This document shows positions 44,507 to 53,195 of a stretch of DNA of 57,950 nucleotides, piece after piece. The stretch comes from Streptomyces muensis (lineage in GTDB: Bacteria > Actinomycetota > Actinomycetes > Streptomycetales > Streptomycetaceae), in the NCBI RefSeq assembly GCF_021474425.1, contig NZ_JAKEIP010000028.1, forward strand, positions 1-57,950, written 5' to 3'. The notes under the pieces are model-generated. The model did no database searches. It was not told where the DNA came from and was given only the letters and a program-made list of their open reading frames with translations. The position numbers and the translations under genes were made by a program. The first letter of the stretch is position 1; the number at the start of each line of letters is the position of its first letter.

Positions 44507-46135
44507 ATGGTCAAGGCGCGCGTCTCCACAGCCGAGTCGGTCGCCGGAAGGTATCGGCTCGTCGATGTCGTCCATCGCGAGGTCAATCGCGTCAGCTACT
44601 ACGGCGAGGACACGGAGACCGAACGCCCGTGCCTGCTCACCCAGATCGGGCTTCCCGACGACCCGGCCGCATCCGACAGCGGCTCTGCCGCGGGGGACGC
44701 CGGGCGCCGGGCCACCTCGCGCATCCTGCGCACGTCCGAGCGGATCGGGCTGCTGCGCCCGGGCTCGGTCGCCAGGGTCGTGGACGCGATCGAGGAGGCC
44801 GGGAGCCTGTGGATCGTCACCGAGTGGATCGACGGCACCCCGCTCGGTGAACTCCTCACCCAGCAGGGCGCGTTCAACCATGTGCGGGCGGCCCGCATCG
44901 GCCTGGAACTGCTCGACGTGCTGGAGGCCGCGCATGTCGCGGGCATCACGCACGGCGAGCTGAGCCCGGGCCAGGTGTTCGTGCGCGACGAGGGTTCGGT
45001 CGTGGTCACCGGCTTCGGGCTGGCCGGCGCCACGCTCGCGCCCCGGGTCGCAGCACCGTCGTACGCCGCACCGGAACAGGCCCGCGACGAGCGCATCGGC
45101 CCGGCGTCCGATCTGTGGGCGCTCGGCGCGATCCTCTACACGATGGTCGAGGGGCGTCCGCCGTACCGTGAACGTGACCGGCCCGAGGCCACGTTGAAGG
45201 GCGTGGACCGGCTTCCGCTGCGCGCCCCGGTGCGGGCCGGGCCGCTCACCCAGGCCGTGCAGGGGCTGCTGCGCAAGGACTCCCGGGAGCGCCTGAGCCG
45301 GCCAGTGGTCCGTGACGCGTTCGTCCGCGTCCTCAACGAGGACCCCGAGACTCCGCTCCCCACGACGCCGCGGCTGCGGGGCCGGGGCGTCGTGGCGCCC
45401 GGCTGGAGCAGACGTGCCATGGTCGTCGGCACCGCCCTGGCCGTCGTCACGGTCGCCGCGGCGGTCCTCGTGGTCACCAGCCAACGCCCCGACGACTCGG
45501 GTTCCTCGGCGGCGGGCACGGCACCGGGCCCGTCCACCTCCGCGGGGGCGCCGACCGCCCAGTCCCCGACTCCCGCCACACCGACTCCCACCACACCGAG
45601 CGCCTCCCCCACGAAGGAGCCGACGGAGCCGGCGACGCCCACCGCCTCGCCCTCGGGCACGGCGGATCTGCCTCCCGGCTACACGACGTACAAGTCACCG
45701 GACGGCTTCTCCGTCGCCCTGCCCGAGGGCTGGACGGCGGTGCGCACCCAGCGGGCCGGGGACGTGGCGTACCGGGTGACCTTCAGCGCCGACGGCGATC
45801 CGCGCAAGCTCGCGGTCACCTACAGCGAGGCCCTCGGTCCGGACCCGGTCGCCGTCTGGCGCGACGACGTCCAGCCCCTGCTGGAGCAGCAGGCCGGGTT
45901 CGAGCGGATCGGCGACATCGAGGCGACCACGTACCAGGGGTACGAGGCCGCCGACATGCAGTGGCTCTCGGAGAAGGACGGCACCCATGTGCGTACCCTC
46001 GGCCGGGGCTTCCTGATCGGGGACCACCGGGGCTACTCCCTGCGCTGGACGACCCCGGAGGACGACTGGGACGACCCCGACAACCGCGAGGCCCTCGACG
46101 TCGTCCTGCGGACCTTCAAGGTCTCCCAGAGCTGA
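44507..46135 (+). CDS. Membrane-anchored serine/threonine pseudokinase
   Basis: 542 aa. Residues 14-275 have a Hanks-kinase fold, but the key residues are gone: no glycine loop, PCLLTQ where the VAVK lysine should be, HGELSPGQ (149-156) in place of HRDLKPxN, and GFG (169-171) in place of DFG. The structural APE (188-190) and SDLWALG (201-207) remain. A single membrane segment at 304-324 is followed by a Ser/Thr/Pro-rich stalk and an extracellular domain (390-542). It resembles PknB-type receptors with a dead kinase. GAGGG at 44496-44500 fits ATG 44507 better than 44501. The 181-nt gap upstream is AT-rich. Confidence 0.85.
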   Translation: MVKARVSTAESVAGRYRLVDVVHREVNRVSYYGEDTETERPCLLTQIGLPDDPAASDSGSAAGDAGRRATSRILRTSERIGLLRPGSVARVVDAIEEAGSLWIVTEWIDGTPLGELLTQQGAFNHVRAARIGLELLDVLEAAHVAGITHGELSPGQVFVRDEGSVVVTGFGLAGATLAPRVAAPSYAAPEQARDERIGPASDLWALGAILYTMVEGRPPYRERDRPEATLKGVDRLPLRAPVRAGPLTQAVQGLLRKDSRERLSRPVVRDAFVRVLNEDPETPLPTTPRLRGRGVVAPGWSRRAMVVGTALAVVTVAAAVLVVTSQRPDDSGSSAAGTAPGPSTSAGAPTAQSPTPATPTPTTPSASPTKEPTEPATPTASPSGTADLPPGYTTYKSPDGFSVALPEGWTAVRTQRAGDVAYRVTFSADGDPRKLAVTYSEALGPDPVAVWRDDVQPLLEQQAGFERIGDIEATTYQGYEAADMQWLSEKDGTHVRTLGRGFLIGDHRGYSLRWTTPEDDWDDPDNREALDVVLRTFKVSQS

Positions 46136-47572
46136 TCACGCCGAGGCGCGCGGAGCGCACATCGCCCGCAGCGGCCGGCTGTGCAGCGGCTCCGTGCGCC
46201 AACGCGCCGTGAACGTACGGTCCTTGAGCGAGCACGTCACGTCCAGGTGGTGCGGGGTCTCCAGGAAGGCGACGTCCACGACGAGGGTGTCGGCGTCGGT
46301 CCAGCCGCCGCTCACCGCCGTGGGCACCGGCTCTGCGGTGACGCTCCAGCCGGTGTCGCCGAGCGGCAGCCGCAGCGGGTGCCCGTCCTCGGTGAGCGTC
46401 AGGGCCCAGCCGTCCGCGTCCCGCGTGAGGCCGACCGCGGTCAGCTTGGGGAGGTGCCCGCAGACTCCGCCGTCCGGCGTGAACGCGGCGGCGGACCAGG
46501 CCTCGGCCCCTTCGGGCGGTGCGGCCTCGCCCGTGGCGGGCGGCAGCGCGAGACCTGCCAGCCGCTGCGCCAGGGCCGCGTCCGTCTCCTCGGCGCCGGG
46601 CAGGGGCGCGGGCCGGAACGCGGGCAGCAGATGCTCCCAGACCAGGTTCAGCAGGGCCTGCATGTCCGGGGTGTCCGCGGTCGTCGCGATCACGGCGTCC
46701 TGCTCGGGCAGCACCACACAGAACTGACCGTACGCGCCGTCACCGCGGTAGCCGTGCCGGGACATCCAGAACTTGAAGCCGTACCCCTGCCGCCAGTCGT
46801 CGCCGACCATGCCGTCGGCGTTCGGGATCTGGGGGCGCGTGGCCTCGGCCACCCACCACTCGGGCAGCAGCCGCTCGCCCTCCCACACTCCGCCGCGCAG
46901 ATACAGCAGGCCGAGCCGGGCGAGCGCGTCGGTGGTGGCGTGCAGCCCGCTGAAGCCGAGCTCGCGGCCCTTGCGGTCGCGCAGCCAGGCGACCTCGCCG
47001 ATGCCGAGCGGGTCCAGCAGACGGGGCCGGAGATATTCGATGAGCGACTGGCCGCTCGCGCGCTGGACGATCGCGGCGAGGGTGAGCGTGGCGGGCTGGT
47101 TGTAGGCGAAGACGGTCCCCGGGTCGCGCTGCGGCGGTACCAGCAGGAATCCGCGGACGAGGTCCTCGCGGTCGCGGTCGCGGGCCTCGAAGAGGGCGTC
47201 GCTCTCGTGCCCGCTGGCCATGGACGCCACGTGCCGCACCAGCATGGCGCGGCTGCGCGGATCGGTGATGTCGGCCTCGAACTCCGGGAAGTACGAGATC
47301 ACCGGGTCGTCGAGCCGTATCAGCCCCTCACCGGCGGCGATCCCGGCGGCGGTCGCGGTGAAGCTCTTGCTGATCGAGTAGAGCAGGTGGGGGCGCTCGG
47401 GGGTGTACGGCGCCCACCAGCCGGACGCGACGAGACGGTCGTGCCGCAGGATCATCAGGCTGTGCGGCTCGATGTCGGGGGCGGCGTCGAGGGCGTCGAG
47501 GAAGGCGAGGACACCGGAGGCGTCGACGCCCTGGGCGGCGGGGGCGCTGGAGGGCAGCGGACGGGCAGACAT
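46136..47572 (-). CDS. Serine hydrolase, class C beta-lactamase-like
   Basis: 478 aa from ATG 47572. SxxK motif SISK (S66-K69), second motif around AYNQPATL, and a C-terminal beta domain (from about 360) like those of esterase-type members (GWTDADTLVVDVAFLE). No signal peptide, so cytosolic; probably an esterase or amidase and not a beta-lactamase. Stop codon abuts the convergent pseudokinase stop (TGATCA at 46133-46138). Divergent from the LLM oxidoreductase. Confidence 0.87.
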   Translation of the reverse strand: MSARPLPSSAPAAQGVDASGVLAFLDALDAAPDIEPHSLMILRHDRLVASGWWAPYTPERPHLLYSISKSFTATAAGIAAGEGLIRLDDPVISYFPEFEADITDPRSRAMLVRHVASMASGHESDALFEARDRDREDLVRGFLLVPPQRDPGTVFAYNQPATLTLAAIVQRASGQSLIEYLRPRLLDPLGIGEVAWLRDRKGRELGFSGLHATTDALARLGLLYLRGGVWEGERLLPEWWVAEATRPQIPNADGMVGDDWRQGYGFKFWMSRHGYRGDGAYGQFCVVLPEQDAVIATTADTPDMQALLNLVWEHLLPAFRPAPLPGAEETDAALAQRLAGLALPPATGEAAPPEGAEAWSAAAFTPDGGVCGHLPKLTAVGLTRDADGWALTLTEDGHPLRLPLGDTGWSVTAEPVPTAVSGGWTDADTLVVDVAFLETPHHLDVTCSLKDRTFTARWRTEPLHSRPLRAMCAPRASA

Positions 47573-47708
47573 ACGGGCATCCTCTCCCGATCCCCGGGCG
47601 GGACCGAGGGGTTTTCCGCGGCACGGAGCCAGGGCTGTTCTGATCGGCCCGAGGCTTCCCGTCCCTTGCGTACCGTTTCCACCACCCTTGTCCGGGGACT
47701 CGGCCCCC

Positions 47709-48680
47709 ATGGTGCAGATCGGATACACGATGATGACCGAGCAGGCCGGCCCCCGTGAGCTGGTGGACCATCTGGTCCGCGCCGAGGAGGTCGGTTTCGA
47801 CTTCTCCGTGACCTCGGACCACTACTTTCCGTGGCTGCGTTCGCAGGGTCACTCGCCGTACGCGTGGAGTGTGCTGGGCGCGGCGGCCCAGGCCACCTCG
47901 CGGATTCCGCTGATGACCTATGTGACGTGTCCGACGTTCCGCTACCACCCGGCCGTCGTCGCGCAGAAGGCGGCGACGATGCAGTTGCTGTCGCAGGGCC
48001 GGTTCCGGCTGGGGATCGGCTCGGGCGAGAACCTCAACGAGCATGTGGTGGGCGGCGGTTGGCCGGCCGTGGATGTGCGGCACGAGATGCTTCAGGAGGC
48101 GCTGGAGATCATCCGGGCGCTGTTCGCGGGCGGTCATGTGAACCGTCGCGGCACGCACTTCGACGTGGAGTCGGCCCAGCTGTGGGATCTGCCGGACCAG
48201 CCGCCGCCCGTCGGAGTCGCCGTCTCCGGTGACCAGTCGTGCGAGCTCGCGGGCAGGCTCGGCGACCTGGTGATCGCCACGGAACCCAAGGCCCAGCTGC
48301 TGGCTGCGTTCGACCGGCACGGCGGCGCGGGCAAGCCGCGTGTGGGGCAGTTGCCGGTGTGCTTCGACACCGACCGGGACACCGCGGTCGAGCGTGCCCA
48401 CTCCCAGTTCCGCTGGTTCGCCGGCGGCTGGAAGGTCAACTCGGAGCTGCCGCACCCGGACTCCTTCGAGGCGGCGACCCAGTTCGTCACCCCGGACGAC
48501 GTCGCCGGCTCGATTCCGTGCGGCGACGACCCGGACGCCTTCGTCGAGGCCGTACGCCCGTACGCCGAGGCGGGCTTCACCGAGATCGCCCTGGTGCAGA
48601 TCGGCGGCGACACCCAGCTGCCGTACCTCGACTGGGCGGAGAAGACGCTGCTGCCGGCGCTGCGGGACGCGCTCGGCTGA
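47709..48680 (+). CDS. LLM-class F420-dependent oxidoreductase
   Basis: 323 aa. Luciferase-like TIM-barrel: QIGYTMMTEQAGPRELVDHLVRAEEVGFDFSVTSDHYFPW at the front, then GRFRLGIGSGENLNEHVVG. It fits the group near F420-dependent glucose-6-phosphate dehydrogenase (TIGR03557-like). Uses deazaflavin F420 for hydride transfer; substrate unknown. Start is ATG 47709 with a weak ribosome site; the frame is open further upstream but not conserved-looking. Confidence 0.85.
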   Translation: MVQIGYTMMTEQAGPRELVDHLVRAEEVGFDFSVTSDHYFPWLRSQGHSPYAWSVLGAAAQATSRIPLMTYVTCPTFRYHPAVVAQKAATMQLLSQGRFRLGIGSGENLNEHVVGGGWPAVDVRHEMLQEALEIIRALFAGGHVNRRGTHFDVESAQLWDLPDQPPPVGVAVSGDQSCELAGRLGDLVIATEPKAQLLAAFDRHGGAGKPRVGQLPVCFDTDRDTAVERAHSQFRWFAGGWKVNSELPHPDSFEAATQFVTPDDVAGSIPCGDDPDAFVEAVRPYAEAGFTEIALVQIGGDTQLPYLDWAEKTLLPALRDALG

Positions 48681-48749
48681 CCGCGCGGGTGCCATAAGCT
48701 GCGGGTCTGCACTTCTGCCGTCCGAGCAGCCCCAACAGGAGAGTCTTCC

Positions 48750-49793
48750 GTGACACTGGCGTTCGTCCCGCCCGAGACGTCCCCCTCGCCCCAGGCCCCG
48801 CTGTCCGACCTCGTCGCCCGCGACGCCCGCGAGTTCGGGGTCTACGCGCGGACCGGAGGGTGGGCCTTCGGCCTGATGGTGGCGCGCAGCGTACGGCCCG
48901 GTGGGCAGGGCGCGGACGAGACGCCGAAGGTGTCGGCGAAGGAGTTCGCCGAGCTCGCCGGCTGCTCGCCCGACCGTGTCATGCGCTACTACAAGGCCTG
49001 GGACCGGGCCGCCGACGACGGTCTCGTCCCGCACTTCGAGGCCCTCGCGCCGGGCCAGGAGGTGGAGCTGCCCGACGCCGACGTGTGGCTCGGCTACTAC
49101 GTCTCCCGTAACAGCGCCACCTCCGAGCGGGGCACCGCCATCTCGGAGGCCGCCGAGGCCGAGGGCATCCGCCCGACGAAGGCCCTGGAGGTCGCCGAGA
49201 ACCCCACGGCGCTGCGTGCCGCGATCCTCGCCGACCCCTCCACCGCCCGCGCGGCCCGCCAGGCGCTCCTCGACCGCGTCCGCGAGGACCCGGACCTCCA
49301 GGCCGAGTTGGCGCGGGACGTCGTACGCACCGACGACCTGAAGAAGGCCGTCGCCACGGAGAGCCGCGCGGCCGACCGGATCGGCTACGTCCGGCAGATC
49401 GCCGAGTCCGGCCAGATCAAGACCCCGGCCGGGCAGACCCTCGACGCTCCGGTGGACGTGCGCCAGGAGGCCGAGCGGCATCTGTCCCTCATCGAGGAGC
49501 TGGAGGACGACGAGGACACCGGCGAGTGGGCCACCGAGGCCTACGACACCATGAAGACCCTCGTCGCCGAGACCGTGGAGGCCGACCCCGAGCTGCGGGT
49601 GCAGGAGCGGCGGACGAAGTTCTACAGCAGCCTGCAGAAGGCGACGAAGGTCTTCGAGGAGCTGACCTTCGACGATGTGCAGGAGTTCGTCGAGGACGAC
49701 ATGGTGCAGCGGCTGGAGGAGCTCCAGCAGGCCATCTCCACGTGCATCACGGCGCTGCGCGGGGCGCAGTCGGGCCCGGCACGGGAGCAGTAG
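48750..49793 (+). CDS. Hypothetical protein with HTH-like N-terminus
   Basis: 347 aa, GTG start with AGGAGAG at 48737-48743. Not recognised. Residues about 60-85 (KVSAKEFAELAGCSPDRVMRYYKAW) look like a helix-turn-helix. The rest is strongly helical and acidic: repeats of helices with Asp/Glu and Arg, e.g. AARQALLDRVREDPDLQAELARDVV, and a coiled C-terminal end (DDVQEFVEDDMVQRLEELQQAIS). No membrane segment. It may bind DNA; ParB- or KorB-like proteins share such layout, but I do not claim that. Confidence 0.7.
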   Translation: MTLAFVPPETSPSPQAPLSDLVARDAREFGVYARTGGWAFGLMVARSVRPGGQGADETPKVSAKEFAELAGCSPDRVMRYYKAWDRAADDGLVPHFEALAPGQEVELPDADVWLGYYVSRNSATSERGTAISEAAEAEGIRPTKALEVAENPTALRAAILADPSTARAARQALLDRVREDPDLQAELARDVVRTDDLKKAVATESRAADRIGYVRQIAESGQIKTPAGQTLDAPVDVRQEAERHLSLIEELEDDEDTGEWATEAYDTMKTLVAETVEADPELRVQERRTKFYSSLQKATKVFEELTFDDVQEFVEDDMVQRLEELQQAISTCITALRGAQSGPAREQ

Positions 49794-49811
49794 CCCCGCT
49801 CATGCCTCGTT

Positions 49812-49845
49812 CGCGCCGCCGCTCACTCCGTGTAGCGGCGGCGCG
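49812..49845. terminator. Bidirectional hairpin between hypothetical and DUF6328 genes
   Basis: GCGCCGCCGCT (49813-49823) with AGCGGCGGCGC (49834-49844), perfect 11-bp stem (12 with the flanking C-G), 10-nt loop. It includes the stop of the minus-strand gene. Confidence 0.75.
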
Positions 49846-50305
49846 TCCACAGCGGGAGCACGAACCAGCACAGCAGGTACCAGGCGACCACGCCGGTGAC
49901 GAGCAGGGGGACGTAGCCGTCGTGGGTGGCGACCCTGAGGATCAGCAGGAGCGAGGACGCCGTCGTGGCCAGCAGCAGGATCAGCCCGACGAGGGTCAGC
50001 CGGGAGGCCCACGTCACGGCCTGCGGCTTGATGCGCCGCCCGGACACCAGTCGGTGCAGGGAGACCGGGCCGATCATGGCTCCGGTGGCGGTGGCACCCA
50101 GCACGACCGTCACGATGTAGATCGTCTGGTCCGTGTCGCCGAGGGTGGCGTACTTCGGGGTGAAGACGACCGTGAGCAGGAAGCCGAACAGGATCTGAAC
50201 GCCCATCTGGGCGACGCGGACCTCCTGGAGGAGCTCGCCCCACATGCGGTCGGCCCGCTCGTCCTCGCTCTCGTCACGGCCCGTCCGCCGCACCCGCTCG
50301 GTCAT
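49823..50305 (-). CDS. DUF6328 small membrane protein
   Basis: 160 aa from ATG 50305. Charged N-terminus (RVRRTGRDESEDERADRMWGELLQEVR) then four membrane segments (MGVQILFGFLLTVVF; IYIVTVVLGATATGAMIG; LTLVGLILLLATTASSLLLIL; LLVTGVVAWYLLCWFVLPL). Matches the DUF6328 pattern, sometimes labelled sodium:proton antiporter without proof. Function unknown. Confidence 0.8.
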   Translation of the reverse strand: MTERVRRTGRDESEDERADRMWGELLQEVRVAQMGVQILFGFLLTVVFTPKYATLGDTDQTIYIVTVVLGATATGAMIGPVSLHRLVSGRRIKPQAVTWASRLTLVGLILLLATTASSLLLILRVATHDGYVPLLVTGVVAWYLLCWFVLPLWTRRRYTE

Positions 50306-50346
50306 GCGGCTACGGGTAACCCCGGCGTGTCCCGCCCAAACTGTGC

Positions 50347-50370
50347 GGCGCCGGGGACCACCCCGGCGCC
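50347..50370. terminator. Hairpin after the aldo/keto reductase
   Basis: GGCGCCGGGG (50347-50356), ACCA loop, CCCCGGCGCC (50361-50370). Perfect 10-bp stem with a 4-nt loop, 9 nt beyond the minus-strand stop. No U-tract. Confidence 0.75.
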
Positions 50371-50378
50371 GTACCCGA

Positions 50379-51362
50379 CTACCAGCGGCTCTCCACCTGG
50401 TCCTTGATCCGCCGGTCGTAGAGGTCCCGGACGGCTGCGAGCGTGTCCTCGGACAGCTGCGGCAGCGCCGCGGCGGCCGCGTTGGCACGGGCCTGCTCGG
50501 GCGAGCGGGCGCCCGGGATCACGGTGGTCACGCCGGGCTGCTGGATGATCCAGCGCAGCGCCAGCTGGGCCGGTGTGAAGCCCTCGGGGGTGAGGGCGGC
50601 GAACTCTACGGCGGCCTCGACGCCCGACTCGTAGTCGACGCCGGAGAAGGTCTCGCCCTGGTCGAAGGACTCGCCGTGCCGGTTGTAGGTGCGGTGGTCG
50701 TTCGCGGGGAAGACGGTGTCCTTGGTGTACTTGCCCGACAGCAGGCCGGAGGCCAGCGGCACGCGCGCGATGATGCCGACGCCCGCCTTCTCGGCGGCGG
50801 GCAGCACCTCGTGCAGCGGCTTCATGCGGAACGGGTTGAGGATGATCTGCACGCTCGCGACACCCGGCCGGCTGATCGCGGTCAGCGCCTCCTCGCACGT
50901 CTCCACGCTGACGCCGTAGTGGGCGATGCGCTCCTCCGCGACCAGGGTGTCCAGGGCGTCGAACACCTCGTCCGTGGAGTAGACGGGCGTCGGCGGGCAG
51001 TGCAGCTGGACCAGGTCGAGGCGGTCCACGCCGAGGTTGCGCCGCGAACGGTCGTTCCAGGCGCGGAAGTTGTCGAGAACGTAGTTCTCGGGGATCTGGT
51101 CGACGCGGCGGCCCATCTTGGTCGCCACGAAGATGTCCAGCTCGGGCCTGCCACGCAGGAAGGCGGCGATGGTCTGCTCGCTGCGCCCGTCGCCGTACAC
51201 GTCGGCGGTGTCGAAGAAGGTCACCCCCGACTCGACCGCGGCCTCCAGCACCGCCTGGGCTTCCTTGTCGTCGACGTCTCCCCAGTCGGCTCCCAGCTGC
51301 CACGTCCCCAGACCGACGACGGATGCCCGCTGACCCGACCTACCGATTACACGCTCGTCCAT
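50379..51362 (-). CDS. Aldo/keto reductase
   Basis: 327 aa TIM-barrel, NADPH-dependent. Catalytic tetrad D51, Y56 (FFDTADVYG), K82 (ATKMGRR) and H121 (VQLHCPP). C-terminal cofactor site TTVIPGARSPEQARAN. The family reduces aldehydes or ketones; this branch (AKR11/YajO-like) has broad, undefined substrates. ATG 51362. Confidence 0.92.
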   Translation of the reverse strand: MDERVIGRSGQRASVVGLGTWQLGADWGDVDDKEAQAVLEAAVESGVTFFDTADVYGDGRSEQTIAAFLRGRPELDIFVATKMGRRVDQIPENYVLDNFRAWNDRSRRNLGVDRLDLVQLHCPPTPVYSTDEVFDALDTLVAEERIAHYGVSVETCEEALTAISRPGVASVQIILNPFRMKPLHEVLPAAEKAGVGIIARVPLASGLLSGKYTKDTVFPANDHRTYNRHGESFDQGETFSGVDYESGVEAAVEFAALTPEGFTPAQLALRWIIQQPGVTTVIPGARSPEQARANAAAAALPQLSEDTLAAVRDLYDRRIKDQVESRW

Positions 51363-51487
51363 GGCGTCAGTGTGTCATTGCTCATCCCCGTGCGCGGAAC
51401 GGCCCCCTCCGCCGCGTTACCTGTGAATCCATCACTCACACGGGTGAATCGTGTCGACGGGCCCACGGCGGCTGTCAAGCCGGTCCC

Positions 51488-51493
51488 TAGCGT
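51488..51493 (+). promoter_or_regulatory. Probable -10 box of the cholesterol-oxidase-like gene (leaderless)
   Basis: TAGCGT followed by 6 nt and GTG 51500, no ribosome site. Same box sequence as before the LysE gene. Upstream, GTGAATC occurs twice (51423-51429 and 51444-51450). Confidence 0.45.
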
Positions 51494-51499
51494 GAGCCC

Positions 51500-53188
51500 G
51501 TGAACGACGACTTCAGCCGCAGGGGCTTCCTCCGTGCCGCCGCCCTGGCTGCCGCACCGACTCTTCTCCCGGCGGATCCGGCCGTCGCCGCCGAGGAGTT
51601 GCCGGACTTCCCGACGGACGTGGCGTTGTACCGCTCCGCGTATCGCAACTGGGTCGGCGAGATCACCGCCGACGGCCTGTGGGCCTGCGCCCCGGACGGC
51701 CCGGAGCAGGTACTGGACGTCGTCAACTGGGCGTGGCGGCACGGTCGGAGAGTCCGTGCGCGGGGTTCCTCGCACGGCTGGTCACCGCTGACGATCACGC
51801 CGGACACGGCGTCTGACGCGCCGGTTCTCCTCGTCGACACCGCCTCCGGTCTGACCGGCCTGTCCCAGGAGTCGCCGACCTCCGTGCGCGCCGGCACCGG
51901 CGTCACCCTGGAGGCCCTGCTCACCTATCTGGAGGAGCGGGGCCTGGGTGTCACCGCCGCGCCCGCGCCCGGCAACCTCACCCTGGGCGGCGCCCTGGCC
52001 GTCGACGCGCACGGCACCGCCGTACCGGCGCGGGGCGAGGAGCGGCCGGCCGGGCACACGTACGGCTCGCTGAGCAATCTCGTGCTGTCGCTGACGGCCG
52101 TCGTCTGGGACGAGGGCGGTGGCGCGTACGTGCTGCGGACGTACGACCGTGACGAGGCGGACTGCGCCGCGCTGCTCACCCATCTGGGCCGCGCCCTGGT
52201 CACCGAGGTGGTGCTGCGGGTGGGCGCGAACAGCAACCTGAGGTGTGTCAGCCGTACGGACATCCCGGCCGACGAGCTCTTCGCCGCGCCCGGCGCCGAG
52301 GGACGCACCCTCGCGGGCTTCCTCGACCGGGCCGGGCGTGTCGAGGCGATCTGGTTCGCCTTCACCGAGTTCCCCTGGTTGAAGGTGTGGAGCGTCTCCC
52401 CCACCCGGCCGCTGACCTCACGGCATGTCAGGACGCCGTACAACTATCCGTTCTCCGACAGCGTCCCGACGCCGGTCGCGGATCTGGTGGGACGGATGGT
52501 GTCGGACGGGGCGTGGTATCTGGCGCCGGTGCTGGGCAACGCGCAGTACGACGTGGCCGCGCTCGGGCTGGTGGCGACGCTGTCGGCGGACATCTGGGGG
52601 CCGTCGAAGAACACGCTGCTGTATCTGCGGCCGACGACGCTGAGGATCGCCACGAACGGCTACTCGGTGCTGACCGGCCGGGATCAGGTGCAGCGGGTGG
52701 TCGCCGAGTTCACGGCCTTCTACCGGGAGCGGCTCTCGGCGTACGCCGACCGGGGGCAGTTCCCGGTCAACGGGTCGGTGGAGATCCGGGTGACGGGGCT
52801 CGACGAGCCGGCGGACGTCGGTGTGGAGGGGGCGCGGCCCCCGCTGCTGTCGGCGCTCGCGCCGCGCGGTGACCGGCCGGAGTGGGACACCGCCGTGTGG
52901 CTGAACATCCTGACGCTGCCGGGCACACCGCACGCGGAGGCGTTCCTCAGCCAGATGGAGCGGTTCCTGCTGCGCACCTTCGACGGCGAGTACGCCATGA
53001 CGCGGGTCGAATGGTCCAAGGGCTGGGCCTATACGCGGGCGGCGGCCTGGAGCGACGGCGAGGTGCTGGGCGCGGTGGTGCCCGGCACCTTCGGGGAGGA
53101 GGCGTGGGGCGAGGCCCGTGCGGTGCTGGACCGGCTCGACCCGCACGGCGTGTTCGGCAACGCGTTCCTCGACCGTCTGCTGCGGTGA
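51500..53188 (+). CDS. Tat-exported FAD-linked oxidase (class II cholesterol oxidase-like)
   Basis: 562 aa from GTG 51500. Twin-arginine signal SRRGFLRAA at 6-14. Vanillyl-alcohol-oxidase-type FAD domain: RARGSSHGWSPL, in which H92 is the likely covalent FAD His, and APGNLTLGGALAVDAHG. The C-terminal substrate domain keeps the catalytic pattern of Brevibacterium cholesterol oxidase II: E291 in TEFPWLK, and E429 with R431 in VEIRVTG. Extracellular; oxidises sterol or a similar alcohol with O2. The exact substrate is inference. Confidence 0.85.
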   Translation: MNDDFSRRGFLRAAALAAAPTLLPADPAVAAEELPDFPTDVALYRSAYRNWVGEITADGLWACAPDGPEQVLDVVNWAWRHGRRVRARGSSHGWSPLTITPDTASDAPVLLVDTASGLTGLSQESPTSVRAGTGVTLEALLTYLEERGLGVTAAPAPGNLTLGGALAVDAHGTAVPARGEERPAGHTYGSLSNLVLSLTAVVWDEGGGAYVLRTYDRDEADCAALLTHLGRALVTEVVLRVGANSNLRCVSRTDIPADELFAAPGAEGRTLAGFLDRAGRVEAIWFAFTEFPWLKVWSVSPTRPLTSRHVRTPYNYPFSDSVPTPVADLVGRMVSDGAWYLAPVLGNAQYDVAALGLVATLSADIWGPSKNTLLYLRPTTLRIATNGYSVLTGRDQVQRVVAEFTAFYRERLSAYADRGQFPVNGSVEIRVTGLDEPADVGVEGARPPLLSALAPRGDRPEWDTAVWLNILTLPGTPHAEAFLSQMERFLLRTFDGEYAMTRVEWSKGWAYTRAAAWSDGEVLGAVVPGTFGEEAWGEARAVLDRLDPHGVFGNAFLDRLLR

Positions 53189-53195
53189 GGTGCGC

